Source: Leifsonia sp. 1010 (GTDB lineage: Bacteria > Actinomycetota > Actinomycetes > Actinomycetales > Microbacteriaceae). From it: a stretch of 64,000 nucleotides of DNA. The position numbers and the translations under genes were made by a program. The notes under the pieces were generated by a model, which saw only the letters and a list, made by a program, of their open reading frames with translations, made no database searches and was not told the DNA's origin. Positions within the stretch are counted from its first letter, which is position 1. The number at the start of each line of letters is the position of its first letter. The stretch covers positions 372,001 to 436,000 of the forward strand of contig NZ_JAVDSL010000003.1 of NCBI RefSeq assembly GCF_031455295.1, read 5' to 3'. Positions 32,410-41,747 of the stretch are shown here, in pieces.

Positions 32410-33845
32410 GAGAACGATTCTCCTAGCCGGTCGCCCAGGATGCGCAGCCCGGCCGAGTTGGAGGACTTCACGAGGACCGTGTCACCCGGGCGCAGGGCAC
32501 CTCGCAGGTGCTCGAACGCGGCGTCCTGCGTGTCGAAGTACAGGGATTCGCCGTCCCAGGAGCCCTCGTTGATCGCCGAGATGTGCATCCGGCGCGCCGC
32601 CGGTCCGACGATCACCAGCTGGTCGATGCCGAGCCGGACGGCGAGCAGACCGATGCGGTCGTGCTCCTCACCGGAGACCTCCCCCAGCTCGCTCATCTCA
32701 CCCAGGACGGCGATGGTGCGGCCGTCCGGTTCGGCGATCTGCGCGAGGGTCTTGAGCGCTGCGGCCATGGAGTCCGGGCTCGCGTTGTAGGCGTCGTTGA
32801 TGATCGTCACGTCGCTGCCGCCCATGACCTCCATCCGCCACCGCTCGGCCGTCTTCACGGTCTGGAGGGCGGAGACGATGGTGTCGATGTCGACGTCGAG
32901 CACGTACGCGGACGCCGCGGCGGCCAGGGCGTTCATGACGTGGTGCTCGCCGAGCACCTGGAACCGCACCGGGCGCGACTGCGCCTCGGAGCCGGGACCG
33001 TCGGTCCCGTTGCGCGGCGGGAGGTGAAGCGTGAACGACGTGCCCCGCCGGTCGGAGACGACGTCGGTCGCGCGCACGTCGGCGCGCTCGTCCAGGCCGA
33101 ACCAGAGCACGCGGGCGACGGTCTTATCCGACATCGTGGCGACGCGCGGATCGTCCATGTTCAGCACGGCGACGTCCGACTCCAGCAGGTCGGTGACCAT
33201 CTCGGTCTTCGCCTGCAGGGTCTTCTCGATGCCGCCGAACTCGCCGGCGTGCGCGAGGCCGACCTTGAGGACGACTCCGACGTCCGGGCGCGCCATGCGC
33301 ACCAGGCGGGCGATCTCGCCGATTCCGCTCGCGCCCATCTCGGCGACGAGGAACTGCGTCTCCTCGGTCACCTGGAGCATGGTCACGGGTGCGCCGACCT
33401 CGTTGTTGAAGGAGGCGCGCGGCGCGATCGTCGGTCCGACCTGCTCGAGCACGGCGCGGAGCAGGTTCTTCGTCGTGGTCTTGCCGTTGGACCCGGTGAT
33501 GCCGACGATCTTGAGCAGTCCGAGCGCCCGGACCCGGGCGATGACCTCGGTGGCGAGGTCGCCGAGGGCGACCACGGTGTCCTCAACCAGCAGCTGCGGG
33601 ACGGGCAGCTCGAGTGGATGGTCGACGACGACGAGCGCGGCGCCCGCCTCGACCGCCTGCGGGGCGAAGAGGTGGCCGTCGGTCACCTCCCCCGGCTTCG
33701 CGAAGAAGATGCTGCCGGGCACGACCTCGCGCGAGTCGGTCGTGGACAGCCCGGAGACGACCGTCTCCGGGGAGACGTGGGTGCCGTCGAGCAGCAGGGT
33801 GCCGCGGGTGGCCTCGGCGATCTCGGCCAGGGTGAGGGCGATCAT
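32406..33845 (-). CDS. murF: MurF D-Ala-D-Ala adding ligase
   Basis: 479 residues. ATP loop [15 protein letters not shown], the [10 protein letters not shown] segment, the [11 protein letters not shown] motif and a C-terminal [14 protein letters not shown], all typical of MurF. It completes the pentapeptide stem. It starts immediately after the murE stop. Confidence 0.97.
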   Translation of the reverse strand: MIALTLAEIAEATRGTLLLDGTHVSPETVVSGLSTTDSREVVPGSIFFAKPGEVTDGHLFAPQAVEAGAALVVVDHPLELPVPQLLVEDTVVALGDLATEVIARVRALGLLKIVGITGSNGKTTTKNLLRAVLEQVGPTIAPRASFNNEVGAPVTMLQVTEETQFLVAEMGASGIGEIARLVRMARPDVGVVLKVGLAHAGEFGGIEKTLQAKTEMVTDLLESDVAVLNMDDPRVATMSDKTVARVLWFGLDERADVRATDVVSDRRGTSFTLHLPPRNGTDGPGSEAQSRPVRFQVLGEHHVMNALAAAASAYVLDVDIDTIVSALQTVKTAERWRMEVMGGSDVTIINDAYNASPDSMAAALKTLAQIAEPDGRTIAVLGEMSELGEVSGEEHDRIGLLAVRLGIDQLVIVGPAARRMHISAINEGSWDGESLYFDTQDAAFEHLRGALRPGDTVLVKSSNSAGLRILGDRLGESFS

Positions 33846-35399
33846 CTACAGCCACCCGGCCTCTCGCAGCGCGAGGCGCACGTCGTCACGGGCCGAGTAC
33901 GGCAGACGCTGGCCGGCGACCTCCTGGTAGTCCTCGTGGCCGGGGCCGGCGTACAGGACGACATCGCCCTCGTCCGCCAGGGACAGCGCGGTGCGGAACG
34001 CGGCGCGCGGATCGGGCACCTCGTACAGCTCGAGGTCGGGGACCGCGCTGCGCGCTCCCTCGAGGAGGGCGGCGCGAATGCTCGCCGGGTCCTCCCAGCG
34101 CGGATGGAAGTCGGTGATGACCACGGCGTCCGACCCGCGGGCGGCGATGGCGCCCATGTCGGTGCGCTTCGTGGTGTCGCGGTCGCCGTCGGCGCCGAAC
34201 ACCATGACGATGCGGCCATCGGTCACCTTGCGCAGCGCGCTCAGGGTCGAGAGGAACGCATCGGGGCTGTGGCCGTAGTCGATGAAGACGACGGGACCGC
34301 GATCGCCCGACAGTCGCTCGGCGCGGCCCGGGATGTACGCGTCGATCCCGCCGTCGCGCTCCAGTGCCGCTCCGATCGCGTCGAGGTCGTAGCCCGACTC
34401 GACCAGCATGACGATGGCGAGCGCCGCGTTCGCCGCGTTGTAGGCGCCGAGCAGCGGGATGCTGGTCTCCAGCCGGCGTCCGTCCGGGCCTTCGAGGGCG
34501 AACGAGGTGCGGGTGAGCGTCTCCTCGAGCACGGTGAGCAGCCACTCGGATTCGGCCCCGGGCGAGCTGGAGAGCGTGGCGACCGGGATGCGCGACTGCT
34601 CGACCAGGGCGCGGCCCCAGTCTGAGTCGACCGTGACGACCCCGCGGCGGGCGCGGTCGGGCTGGAAGAGCTCGAGCTTCGCCGCGAAGTAGTCGTCCAT
34701 CGCGGCGTAGTCGTCGAGGTGGTCATGGCTGAGGTTGGTGAAGCCGACGACGTCGAACACGATCCCGTCGACGCGGTGGCGGGTCAGTGCCTGCGCCGAC
34801 ACCTCGATGGCGACGGCGCGGACGCCCTCCTCGCGCATCCGGGCCAGCAGCGCGTGCAGCTCGCTCGCCTCGGGAGTGGTCAGCTTGCTCGTGATCGCCG
34901 TGTCGCCGATGCGGCGCTCCGCCGTCGAGCTGAGGCCGGAGACGACCCCGAGCTGCCCGAGGATGGCATTGAGCAGGTACACGACGCTGGTCTTGCCGTT
35001 GGTGCCGGTGACGCCGAACAGCGTCGCCGAATTCTCGTCGGTGCGGTAGATCCAGGCGGAGACGGCGCCGAGCGCGGCCCGGGGCTCCGGCGTGACGATG
35101 ACCGGGAGGCCGGACTCGGCCGCGAGGGCCGCACCCTCCTCGTCGGTGAGCACGGCGACGGCTCCCGCCTCCGCCGCGGCGGTCGCGTACGTCGCGCCGT
35201 GGGCGTTGCGGCCGGGTACGCCGACGTAGAGGTCACCGGGTTCGACGGCGGAGCTCGCGAGAGCCGCACCGGTCACCTCGACCCCGTCGAGGTCGCCGCG
35301 GCATTCCAGCCCGAACTCCGCTACCAGCTGGGCGAGCGGGCGGGCGACGGGATGCTCGGGGCGCAGTGAAGAGGGCGCCGGTCCTGTCACGTGGCTCAC
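33846..35399 (-). CDS. murE: MurE muropeptide ligase with non-canonical DNPR motif
   Basis: 517 residues counted from GTG 35399; a second GTG nine bases on is possible. ATP loop GTNGKTSVVYLL, NLSHDHLDDY, and the C-terminal GHEDYQEV are all MurE-like. The substrate motif, DNPR in meso-DAP enzymes, reads FHPR here (D430-F-H-P-R434), so the Arg is kept and the Asp-Asn pair is lost. This fits a third residue other than meso-DAP, such as the diaminobutyrate or ornithine of Microbacteriaceae murein. The residue used is an inference. Confidence 0.93.
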   Translation of the reverse strand: MSHVTGPAPSSLRPEHPVARPLAQLVAEFGLECRGDLDGVEVTGAALASSAVEPGDLYVGVPGRNAHGATYATAAAEAGAVAVLTDEEGAALAAESGLPVIVTPEPRAALGAVSAWIYRTDENSATLFGVTGTNGKTSVVYLLNAILGQLGVVSGLSSTAERRIGDTAITSKLTTPEASELHALLARMREEGVRAVAIEVSAQALTRHRVDGIVFDVVGFTNLSHDHLDDYAAMDDYFAAKLELFQPDRARRGVVTVDSDWGRALVEQSRIPVATLSSSPGAESEWLLTVLEETLTRTSFALEGPDGRRLETSIPLLGAYNAANAALAIVMLVESGYDLDAIGAALERDGGIDAYIPGRAERLSGDRGPVVFIDYGHSPDAFLSTLSALRKVTDGRIVMVFGADGDRDTTKRTDMGAIAARGSDAVVITDFHPRWEDPASIRAALLEGARSAVPDLELYEVPDPRAAFRTALSLADEGDVVLYAGPGHEDYQEVAGQRLPYSARDDVRLALREAGWL

Positions 35400-35417
35400 T
35401 TTCCGTTGACGCTGTTT

Positions 35418-37169
35418 CTAGTAGTAGGGCGGATAGTCCGCCGGGCTCGACGTGGAGGGCTTCACCCGGTAGGTCTTCAGCACCTGACTCATGATCGTGT
35501 GGAACAGCGGAGCGGCGGCTGCCGACGAAGTAATGGTAGTCGGGAACCCGAGGTTGACCGAAACGACGTACTGCGGATCGTCCACCGGCGCGACGCCCAT
35601 GACCGACACGTAGTACGACGGCAGGTACCCGCCTTTGCCGTCCGGCTGCTGGGCCGTTCCGGTCTTCGCGGCGATGCGGTACCCGGGGATCTGCAGCTGC
35701 TTCTTGAGCTCGCCGTCGGTGACGACGGACTCCATCATCCCGAGCGTCGTGGCCGCCGCCTGGGCGGAGACGACCGGCGTCGGCTTGCTGTTCGGGATGT
35801 CCGTGACCGAGCCGTCCGGGTGCTCGCATCCCTCGACCAGCGACAGCGGGATGCGGGTGCCGCCGTTGGCGAGCGCCTGGTACGCCCCGACCATCTGCAG
35901 CTGGGTCGCCGAGACGCCCTGGCCGAACATCGTCGCGTACTTGGTCTGGTCGTCCCAGTCCTTGACCGGGTGGAGCTCGCCGGCGGACTCGTCGGGGTAC
36001 GGCAGACCGGTCGGATCGCCGATCCCGAACTTCTTCAGGTAGTCGTACCGCGTCTGGTCGCTGAGCGCGCGGCCCAGCTGCGACATGCCGGTGTTCGACG
36101 ACATCATGAGCACGCCGGTCAGGGTGAGCCGGAGCGGTGCGTGGAATCCCGAGTCGTGCAGGTCGGCCCCGTTGCCGGACTGCCAGGAGTACGGGGCGAG
36201 CACCTGCGAGGTCGGCGTCGCCTTGCCCTGGTCGATGAGCATCGCGGCCGTCAGCGCCTTGAAGGTCGAGCCGGGCTCCCGCGGGTCGGTGAGCGGCTGG
36301 AGCCGCCAGAACGACGGATCCGTCGCATCGATGTTGTTGGGGTCGAGCGACGGCACCTGCGCGATCGCCTTGATCTTGCCGGTCTTCGCCTCCGCCACGG
36401 TCACGAAGCCGAACTTGGACCCGGTCGCGGCGACCTGCTGCGCCAGGGTCTGCTGCGCGAACCACTGGAGGTCCGAGTCGATGGTCAGCTTGAGCGTGCC
36501 GCCGTCCTTCGCCTGCTTCTGCACGACGGTACTGCCGGGGATGGCGACGCCGTCGGCCCCGCGCTGGTAGGTCTCCTCGCCGTTCTCCCCTGCCAGACAG
36601 CCGTTCTCGCTGGCCTCCAGCCCCGCGTCGCCGCCCTGCGAGAGGTAGCCGAGCAGGTTGCCGGCGACGGCGCCGTTCGGGTAGCTGCGCGCCTGCTTCT
36701 TGGTGAAGGTGAGCCACGGGTACGGGAGCTTGTCGAGCTTGTCGAACGTCCCGACATCCATACCGGCCTTGATGAGGACGTACTGCGACTTCGGATTCTC
36801 TTTGAGGGCCGCATCGAGGAGCGCGACGACCGCATCGCCGCCCTGGCCGGTGATCGCACCGATCTTCGCGGCGGCTTCGACCATCTTCGCCCGCCCGCCG
36901 GCGATCGCATCCTTCGGCGAGGCCGCTGCCGTGTACGTGTAGATCGTGGTGGCCAGCACCGTGCCGTCGGTGTCGATGATGTCGCCGCGGTTGCCCAGCA
37001 GCGGCGTCGACACCTCTTTGGCGGTCACCGACTGCCGCTGCAGCGCATCCGCCCGGACCACCTGGATGTCGACCAGCTTGGCGCCCAGGATGCCGACGGT
37101 CGCCGCGACGGCGAGGACCGTCACGGCGGTCCGCCGCCGCAGCATCTTCTTGCTGACCATGCCCCGCAT
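35418..37169 (-). CDS. ftsI: Septal penicillin-binding protein FtsI (PBP3)
   Basis: 583 residues from ATG 37169; ATG 37160 is an equal candidate. One N-terminal helix (about 15-35), then the pedestal domain (NRGDIIDTDGTVLA) and the transpeptidase. Active-site motifs: STFK with Ser301, SSN in MMSSNTGMS, and KTG in AAKTGTAQQ. It crosslinks septal murein with FtsW. It starts 11 bp after the ftsL-like stop. Confidence 0.95.
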   Translation of the reverse strand: MRGMVSKKMLRRRTAVTVLAVAATVGILGAKLVDIQVVRADALQRQSVTAKEVSTPLLGNRGDIIDTDGTVLATTIYTYTAAASPKDAIAGGRAKMVEAAAKIGAITGQGGDAVVALLDAALKENPKSQYVLIKAGMDVGTFDKLDKLPYPWLTFTKKQARSYPNGAVAGNLLGYLSQGGDAGLEASENGCLAGENGEETYQRGADGVAIPGSTVVQKQAKDGGTLKLTIDSDLQWFAQQTLAQQVAATGSKFGFVTVAEAKTGKIKAIAQVPSLDPNNIDATDPSFWRLQPLTDPREPGSTFKALTAAMLIDQGKATPTSQVLAPYSWQSGNGADLHDSGFHAPLRLTLTGVLMMSSNTGMSQLGRALSDQTRYDYLKKFGIGDPTGLPYPDESAGELHPVKDWDDQTKYATMFGQGVSATQLQMVGAYQALANGGTRIPLSLVEGCEHPDGSVTDIPNSKPTPVVSAQAAATTLGMMESVVTDGELKKQLQIPGYRIAAKTGTAQQPDGKGGYLPSYYVSVMGVAPVDDPQYVVSVNLGFPTTITSSAAAAPLFHTIMSQVLKTYRVKPSTSSPADYPPYY

Positions 37170-37180
37170 CCGTCCCGTCG

Positions 37181-37852
37181 TCAGTGCGTCACCGGAGTCG
37201 GCAACGCTCCCTGCAACGGTACGGTCGGCGTGGCACCGGAGCCGGTAGCCCCACCCGAAGTTGTGGAATTCCCAGCCTGCCCCGCCGCTGTGGACGGATT
37301 CGCCGTCTGCTGCGGCTGCGTCACCAGGGAGACGCCCGCGAGCAGCGAGTTCGGCACGAGATTGCCCTGCGTGCCGGTGACCGTGCCCGCCGCCCCGCTC
37401 GCCGGGAGCGGCGCGCCCAGCACCGCTCCGTCGGACAGGCGCAGGTACGCGGGGTTGCTGTTGCTGACCATTCCGAGCGCGTTGGCGTTGGCGGCGAGGT
37501 TCTGCGGCGAGGCGACCCGGTTGAGGTCCTGCGACACCGCCTGATACGAACGCTGGAGCTCGGTCTGCTTCGACTCCAGCGTCTGCAGCTGGTAGGCGCC
37601 CTGCGAGATCCCGATGCTGAGGAGGAGCTGCGCAACGACGACCGCCAGCAGCGTGGCGACCGCGATCCCCGCGTACAGGGCCCGCGGACGTGCCCGCCGC
37701 TGCGACCGGGTCGGGACGACCTCGAGGTGCGTCCGCTTCGGCTCCTCCACCGGTGCGGGGAGGGCGCCGCCGCGCCACAGCGCCGCCGGACGCCGTGCCG
37801 CTGTCGGCCTGCGCCCGATGACCGGGGCCGCCTCTGCCAGATTGCCGCTCAC
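37181..37852 (-). CDS. FtsL-like cell division protein
   Basis: 223 residues. A basic cytosolic region (1-57), one helix (about 58-83), a short coiled coil ([20 protein letters not shown]) and a long Ser/Thr/Ala/Gly/Gln-rich exterior tail (from about 145). Position between rsmH and ftsI and this layout mark it as the FtsL equivalent; sequence similarity in this family is always weak. The long low-complexity tail is not typical of FtsL. It overlaps rsmH by four bases. Confidence 0.78.
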   Translation of the reverse strand: MSGNLAEAAPVIGRRPTAARRPAALWRGGALPAPVEEPKRTHLEVVPTRSQRRARPRALYAGIAVATLLAVVVAQLLLSIGISQGAYQLQTLESKQTELQRSYQAVSQDLNRVASPQNLAANANALGMVSNSNPAYLRLSDGAVLGAPLPASGAAGTVTGTQGNLVPNSLLAGVSLVTQPQQTANPSTAAGQAGNSTTSGGATGSGATPTVPLQGALPTPVTH

Positions 37853-38853
37853 GAACGCCTCCTCGTCTCGTCCTTGCTGGTGGATGCGCCACTCGCCGGG
37901 CGCACCCGCTCGGCCGCCCGCAGGCGCACCGGGGTGGCCCTCGGGTTGGCGGCCTTCTCGTCGTCGTCGGCCAGCTCCGCACCGCGGATGAGGAGCTTCA
38001 GCTCCGGCCGGTGCTCGGGAAGTTCGACGGGCAGCCCTGCGGGAGCACTCGACGTGGAGCGGGCCTGCAGCTCGCGCTTCACGATGCGGTCCTCGAGCGA
38101 CTGATACGCCTCCACGACGATCCGGCCGCCCACCGACAGCGCGTCGATGGCCGCGGGGATCGCCCGCTGCAGCACCGCCAGCTCCTGGTTGACCTCGATG
38201 CGCAGGGCCTGGAAGACGCGTTTGGCGGGATGCCCCTGCCGCTGCAGGGCCACCGGCGTCGCCTTGATGATCAGGTCGACCAGCTGGCCGGAGCGAACGA
38301 GCGGCTCGCGCTCGCGCGACTCCACGATCCGGGAGGCGTAGCGCCCCGCCAGCTTCTCTTCGCCGTACTCGCGGAAGATGCGCCGGAGGTCGGACTCGGA
38401 GTACTCCGCGAGGACGGTCGCGGCGGTGAGCTCGCTCGTGCCGTCCATCCGCATGTCGAGCGGCGCGTCCTTCGAGTAGGAGAAGCCCCGCTCCACCCGG
38501 TCGAGCTGGAGGGAGGAGACGCCGAGGTCGAACAGCACGCCGTCGACCGCGTCGAAGCCGAGCCCCTCGATGGCCTCGCGGATGCCGTCGTACACCGTGT
38601 GGACGAGGTGCACGCGGTTACCGAAACGCTCCAGGCGCTCCCCCGCGATCGCCAGGGCCTCGGGGTCGCGGTCGAGCCCGACCAGGGTGACGTCGGGAAA
38701 TCGCTCGAGGATGCCGGCGGAGTGGCCGCCCATCCCGAGCGTCGCATCGACGAAGACGGCGCCGGGCCGCGTCAGCGCGGGGCCGAGCAGCTCGATGCAG
38801 CGCTCCAGGAGGACCGGAGTGTGGATGCGGGAGGTGTCTTCGGAGTCGGTCAT
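37849..38853 (-). CDS. rsmH: 16S rRNA (cytosine1402-N4) methyltransferase
   Basis: 334 residues from ATG 38853. SAM site ATLGMGGHS, then [31 protein letters not shown], and the C-terminal [16 protein letters not shown]. It methylates N4 of C1402 in 16S rRNA. It is the second gene of the dcw cluster; a 115-bp gap without clear signals separates it from mraZ. Confidence 0.97.
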   Translation of the reverse strand: MTDSEDTSRIHTPVLLERCIELLGPALTRPGAVFVDATLGMGGHSAGILERFPDVTLVGLDRDPEALAIAGERLERFGNRVHLVHTVYDGIREAIEGLGFDAVDGVLFDLGVSSLQLDRVERGFSYSKDAPLDMRMDGTSELTAATVLAEYSESDLRRIFREYGEEKLAGRYASRIVESREREPLVRSGQLVDLIIKATPVALQRQGHPAKRVFQALRIEVNQELAVLQRAIPAAIDALSVGGRIVVEAYQSLEDRIVKRELQARSTSSAPAGLPVELPEHRPELKLLIRGAELADDDEKAANPRATPVRLRAAERVRPASGASTSKDETRRRS

Positions 38854-38968
38854 GGTCGATCGGGACGGGCCGCCTGCCCCTGATTCCGGATCCCCATCCA
38901 TTCCGACCTGGCACCGGGGAAGTGGTGTCAGGGCGTATGGCTGGGAGTCCGGCGCCAGGGACGCGGGC

Positions 38969-39400
38969 TCAGAAGAGTCCCGGGATCACCTCCTCCTCCG
39001 TGTTCGCGAATGCTGCTTCCTGTTCGGCCAGGTAGGTCTCCCAGGCCTGGGCGTCCCAGATCTCCGCGCGGCTGCCCGCGCCGATCACGACCAGGTCGCG
39101 ATCGAGTCCCGCATACGAGCGGAGCGCGGACGGGATGGTCACCCGGTTCTGCTTGTCCGGGACCTCTGCGCTCGCCCCCGAGAGGAAGACGCGCAGGTAG
39201 TCACGGGCCTGCTTGCTCGTCACCGGCGCCTGGCGGATCTTCTCGTGGAGCGATTCGAACTCGCGCTGCGAGAAGACGTAGACGCAGTGCTCCTGGCCGC
39301 GGGTGAGGACGAGGCCGGACGCGAGCTCATCCCGGAATTTTGCCGGCAGGATGATGCGCCCCTTCTCGTCCAGCTTGGGGGCGTGCGTACCGAGGAACAT
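38969..39400 (-). CDS. mraZ: Transcriptional regulator MraZ
   Basis: 143 residues, standard length. The two AbrB-like swapped-hairpin repeats each show the DxxxR pattern: [14 protein letters not shown] and [13 protein letters not shown]. MraZ binds direct repeats upstream of its own operon, usually as a repressor. Matching repeats (GTGGA every 10 bp) lie 43-67 bp upstream. Confidence 0.97.
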   Translation of the reverse strand: MFLGTHAPKLDEKGRIILPAKFRDELASGLVLTRGQEHCVYVFSQREFESLHEKIRQAPVTSKQARDYLRVFLSGASAEVPDKQNRVTIPSALRSYAGLDRDLVVIGAGSRAEIWDAQAWETYLAEQEAAFANTEEEVIPGLF

Positions 39401-39442
39401 CGGCTGCCACCCCCACTCTCCTGGCCCAGGTTGCGGTGTGGC

Positions 39443-39467
39443 TCCACTTTACTCCACTTCCATCCAC
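39443..39467 (-). promoter_or_regulatory. Candidate MraZ operator, three GTGGA boxes
   Basis: On the minus strand GTGGA occurs at 39463-39467, 39453-39457 and 39443-39447, an exact 10-bp repeat, one helical turn per box, reading toward mraZ. Part of it reads AAAGTGGAG, close to the AAAGTG-type box known for Mycoplasma MraZ. Known MraZ operators are direct repeats of this spacing. Confidence 0.75.
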
Positions 39468-39538
39468 AAAATCTCGCATTGAGGACAGATTGCCCCGAAA
39501 TGGGTACGCCGAAGCCCGAAAACACGCGGAAGTAGCTG

Positions 39539-39553
39539 GTGGAGGAAAGTGGA
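39539..39553 (+). promoter_or_regulatory. Second GTGGA pair, opposite orientation
   Basis: GTGGA at 39539-39543 and 39549-39553, again exactly 10 bp apart, but on the plus strand. It lies about 140 bp upstream of mraZ. It could be an auxiliary MraZ site. Confidence 0.45.
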
Positions 39554-39580
39554 GCGCATGGGGAGTCCCAGGAGCAACAG

Positions 39581-39607
39581 AAAAGGGCCGATCAGAAGAT
39601 CGGCCCT
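39581..39607 (-). terminator. Intrinsic terminator of the DUF3040 gene
   Basis: A perfect 10-bp stem (39584-39593 against 39598-39607) with loop AGAA, followed on the minus strand by a run of T (AAAA at 39581-39584). It isolates the DUF3040 gene from mraZ. Confidence 0.88.
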
Positions 39608-39621
39608 TCGTCGAAGAACGG

Positions 39622-39636
39622 GTGGAGCGGAGTGGA
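39622..39636 (+). promoter_or_regulatory. Third GTGGA pair near the DUF3040 stop
   Basis: GTGGA at 39622-39626 and 39632-39636, 10 bp apart, plus strand, just after the DUF3040 stop codon at 39640. Same box and spacing as the mraZ-proximal set. Confidence 0.4.
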
Positions 39637-39639
39637 GGG

Positions 39640-40020
39640 TTAGCCCTCGCCGCCGTCGTTGCGCTTGTCCCAGCGGTCGTTCATGCGGTCCATGAAGCCC
39701 GTCTGACCGCCACGCGCCTTCGCCTTCTTCGGCTCGGCGGCGCCCGGCTCGACCGCGACGCGCTTGCCCGGCGCGATGGCCACGAGGACACCCGCGAACA
39801 TCACCACGAAGCCCAGGACGCCGACGATCGGCTGCTGGTAGTAGACGCCGGCGATCAGCACGCCGACGCCGACGACGGCGAGCAGGATGCCGAGCACGAT
39901 CGACCGGTAGGCGGGACGTGCCCGCTTGCCCCCGACCTTCGCGACGAAGTCTGCGTCGTTCTGATAGAGACTGCGTTCCATCTCTTCGAGGAGGCGCTGC
40001 TCATGTTCCGAAAGCGGCAT
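39640..40020 (-). CDS. DUF3040 membrane protein
   Basis: 126 residues. The start MPLSEHEQRLLEEMERSL is the DUF3040 signature; two adjacent helices (about 41-60 and 64-84) and a basic tail follow. The family is actinobacterial, next to mraZ also in mycobacteria, with unknown function. It is monocistronic with a good terminator. Confidence 0.9.
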   Translation of the reverse strand: MPLSEHEQRLLEEMERSLYQNDADFVAKVGGKRARPAYRSIVLGILLAVVGVGVLIAGVYYQQPIVGVLGFVVMFAGVLVAIAPGKRVAVEPGAAEPKKAKARGGQTGFMDRMNDRWDKRNDGGEG

Positions 40021-40100
40021 CCGATTCCCCCTCTTTCTCGCGGGTTCGAGGCTTCAGTGAGGTCGATTCTAGACCTCACGTGTCTGGCTAGGCTAGGCGT

Positions 40101-41231
40101 GTGTCTGAAAGCATCCGATTCGTCGACCTCATCCAGTCAAGAATCGATGGATTCTTCGATGCGCGTGCCTCCATTCTCGTCTCGATCGCCGATGAGCTCT
40201 CTCCCGTAGCGGCGTTCTCAAGGGAATTTCTCAGCGGCGGCAAGCGCTTCCGCGCCCTGTTCTGCTTCTGGGGATGGCAGGCCGTCCGCACCGCGGGAGA
40301 CGAGGGCGACGACGAGTCGGACAGCGGCGCGGTCACGGCCGGCGGCGCCCTCGACGCCGTGGTCTCCGTCGCCAGCGCCCTCGAGCTGTTCCACGCCGCC
40401 GCGCTGGTCCACGACGACCTGATCGACAACTCGGACACCCGGCGCGGCAAGCCCGCCGCCCACAAGCGCTTCGAGCACCTCCACCTGAGCGAGGGATGGG
40501 GTGGCTCCGGCGCCACGTTCGGCACGGGCGCGGCGACCCTCCTCGGCGACCTGCTGCTCATCCTCAGCGACGAGCTGTTCGACGAGGGGCTCGCCCAGCT
40601 GGTGAGCGCCCCGGCGCGGCGGGCGACGCGAGCCGAGTTCAACCGGATGCGGATCGACGTCACGGCGGGCCAGTACCTCGACATCTTCGAGGAGATCGGC
40701 TGGTCGGGCCGCCCCGACTCGGAGCAGCTGGAGCGCGCCGAGCGCGTCATCGTCTACAAGTCGGCCAAGTACTCGATCGAGTCCCCTCTGCTCATCGGAG
40801 CGAGCCTGGCGGGAGCGACCGTGGGTCAGCTGGAGTCGCTCCGGGCGTTCGGGCTCCCCCTCGGCATCGCCTACCAGCTGCGCGACGACCTGCTCGGTGT
40901 CTTCGGAGACGCCGATGTGACGGGGAAGCCCAGTGGAGACGACCTCCGGGAGGGCAAGCGGACAGTCCTCATCGCGCTCACGCGCCAGGCCATCCCGTCA
41001 GGAGCGCGTGCCGCGCTGGACGAGCTGCTCGGCGACCCGGAGCTCACGCCGGAGCAGATCCGGACGATGCAGCTGACCATCCGGGAGTCCGGGGCCGTCG
41101 ACACGGTGGAGCGGATGATCGCCGACAACGTCGCGCGCGCCATTGACGCGCTGGATGCAGCACCGCTCGGGGCAGCCGCGAAGGGCCAGCTCCGCGAGCT
41201 CGCGATCGCGGTCACGCGCCGGAGCGCATAG
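40101..41231 (+). CDS. Polyprenyl diphosphate synthase
   Basis: 376 residues from a GTG. All-alpha prenyltransferase: GGKRFRALF, first Asp-rich motif DDLIDNSD (D105, D106, D109), then GTGAATLLGD, and second motif DDLLGVFGD (D262, D263). It makes a short- to medium-chain all-trans prenyl diphosphate, probably geranylgeranyl or longer, for menaquinone or carotenoids. The chain length cannot be fixed here. It is divergent from DUF3040 and matches the position of idsA2 in mycobacteria. Confidence 0.9.
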   Translation: MSESIRFVDLIQSRIDGFFDARASILVSIADELSPVAAFSREFLSGGKRFRALFCFWGWQAVRTAGDEGDDESDSGAVTAGGALDAVVSVASALELFHAAALVHDDLIDNSDTRRGKPAAHKRFEHLHLSEGWGGSGATFGTGAATLLGDLLLILSDELFDEGLAQLVSAPARRATRAEFNRMRIDVTAGQYLDIFEEIGWSGRPDSEQLERAERVIVYKSAKYSIESPLLIGASLAGATVGQLESLRAFGLPLGIAYQLRDDLLGVFGDADVTGKPSGDDLREGKRTVLIALTRQAIPSGARAALDELLGDPELTPEQIRTMQLTIRESGAVDTVERMIADNVARAIDALDAAPLGAAAKGQLRELAIAVTRRSA

Positions 41232-41255
41232 GCCCCATCGCGAGCCTGGAGCGAT

Positions 41256-41597
41256 TCAGGCCAGCGCTTGGGCCACGCGGCGCACCTCGGCCTTGCGGCC
41301 GGCGCGCAGAGCCTCGATCGGCGATGTGCCGAGGCTCTCCTCCTCCGTCAGCAGCCAATCCACGGACTCGTCGTCGCTGAAGCCGTCGTCCGCCAGGACG
41401 ATCAGGGTTCCCCGCAGCTCGCTGAGCGGCTGGCCGTCCTTGAGGAAGGACGCGGGCACCTTGAGCACGCCGTCGACGCGCTTGGCTCCCAGGTGGCGGT
41501 CCTCGATGAGCCGACGGACGCGGCTCACGCTCAGTCCCATCAGCTCGACGAGGTCGGGTACGGTCAACCACTCGGTGGTCTGGACGTGCTCGGTCAC
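41256..41597 (-). CDS. Rv2175c-like DNA-binding regulator
   Basis: 113 residues from GTG 41597. An N-terminal winged helix-turn-helix (LTVPDLVELMGLSVSRVRRLIEDRHL) precedes a compact C-terminal domain (LRGTLIVLADDGFSDDESVDWLLTEEES). This is the layout of the mycobacterial Rv2175c, a DNA-binding substrate of kinase PknL. Here too a Ser/Thr kinase gene is close, with one hydrolase gene between. The target DNA is unknown. Confidence 0.82.
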   Translation of the reverse strand: MTEHVQTTEWLTVPDLVELMGLSVSRVRRLIEDRHLGAKRVDGVLKVPASFLKDGQPLSELRGTLIVLADDGFSDDESVDWLLTEEESLGTSPIEALRAGRKAEVRRVAQALA

Positions 41598-41645
41598 CCC
41601 ACCAGCGTGCCACGGATTGCCGTCCGGCGAGAAGCGGGAGTAATT

Positions 41646-41680
41646 GTTACGATCATGTAAACCCGTGTCACATCCGTCAC
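41646..41680 (+). promoter_or_regulatory. GTnAC-type repeats upstream of the LysM gene
   Basis: GTTAC (41646), GTAAA (41657), GTCAC (41667) and GTCAC (41676) follow at 9-11 bp steps in an AT-richer stretch between the regulator and the LysM gene. The pattern resembles the GTMAC direct repeats bound by actinobacterial MtrA, which controls murein hydrolase genes. It is a suggestion from spacing and sequence only. Confidence 0.35.
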
Positions 41681-41747
41681 TCCTGTTGACTCCTCTCTCC
41701 TTGTGTGTCAGCGTGATGGGCGACGTGTCACTCGAAGAGGGGGTCAC

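Noticed and set aside
41598-41747. A c-di-AMP (ydaO-type) riboswitch upstream of the LysM gene
   Set aside because: Such riboswitches often precede wall hydrolase genes, but the conserved sequence blocks are not visible and the gap is short.
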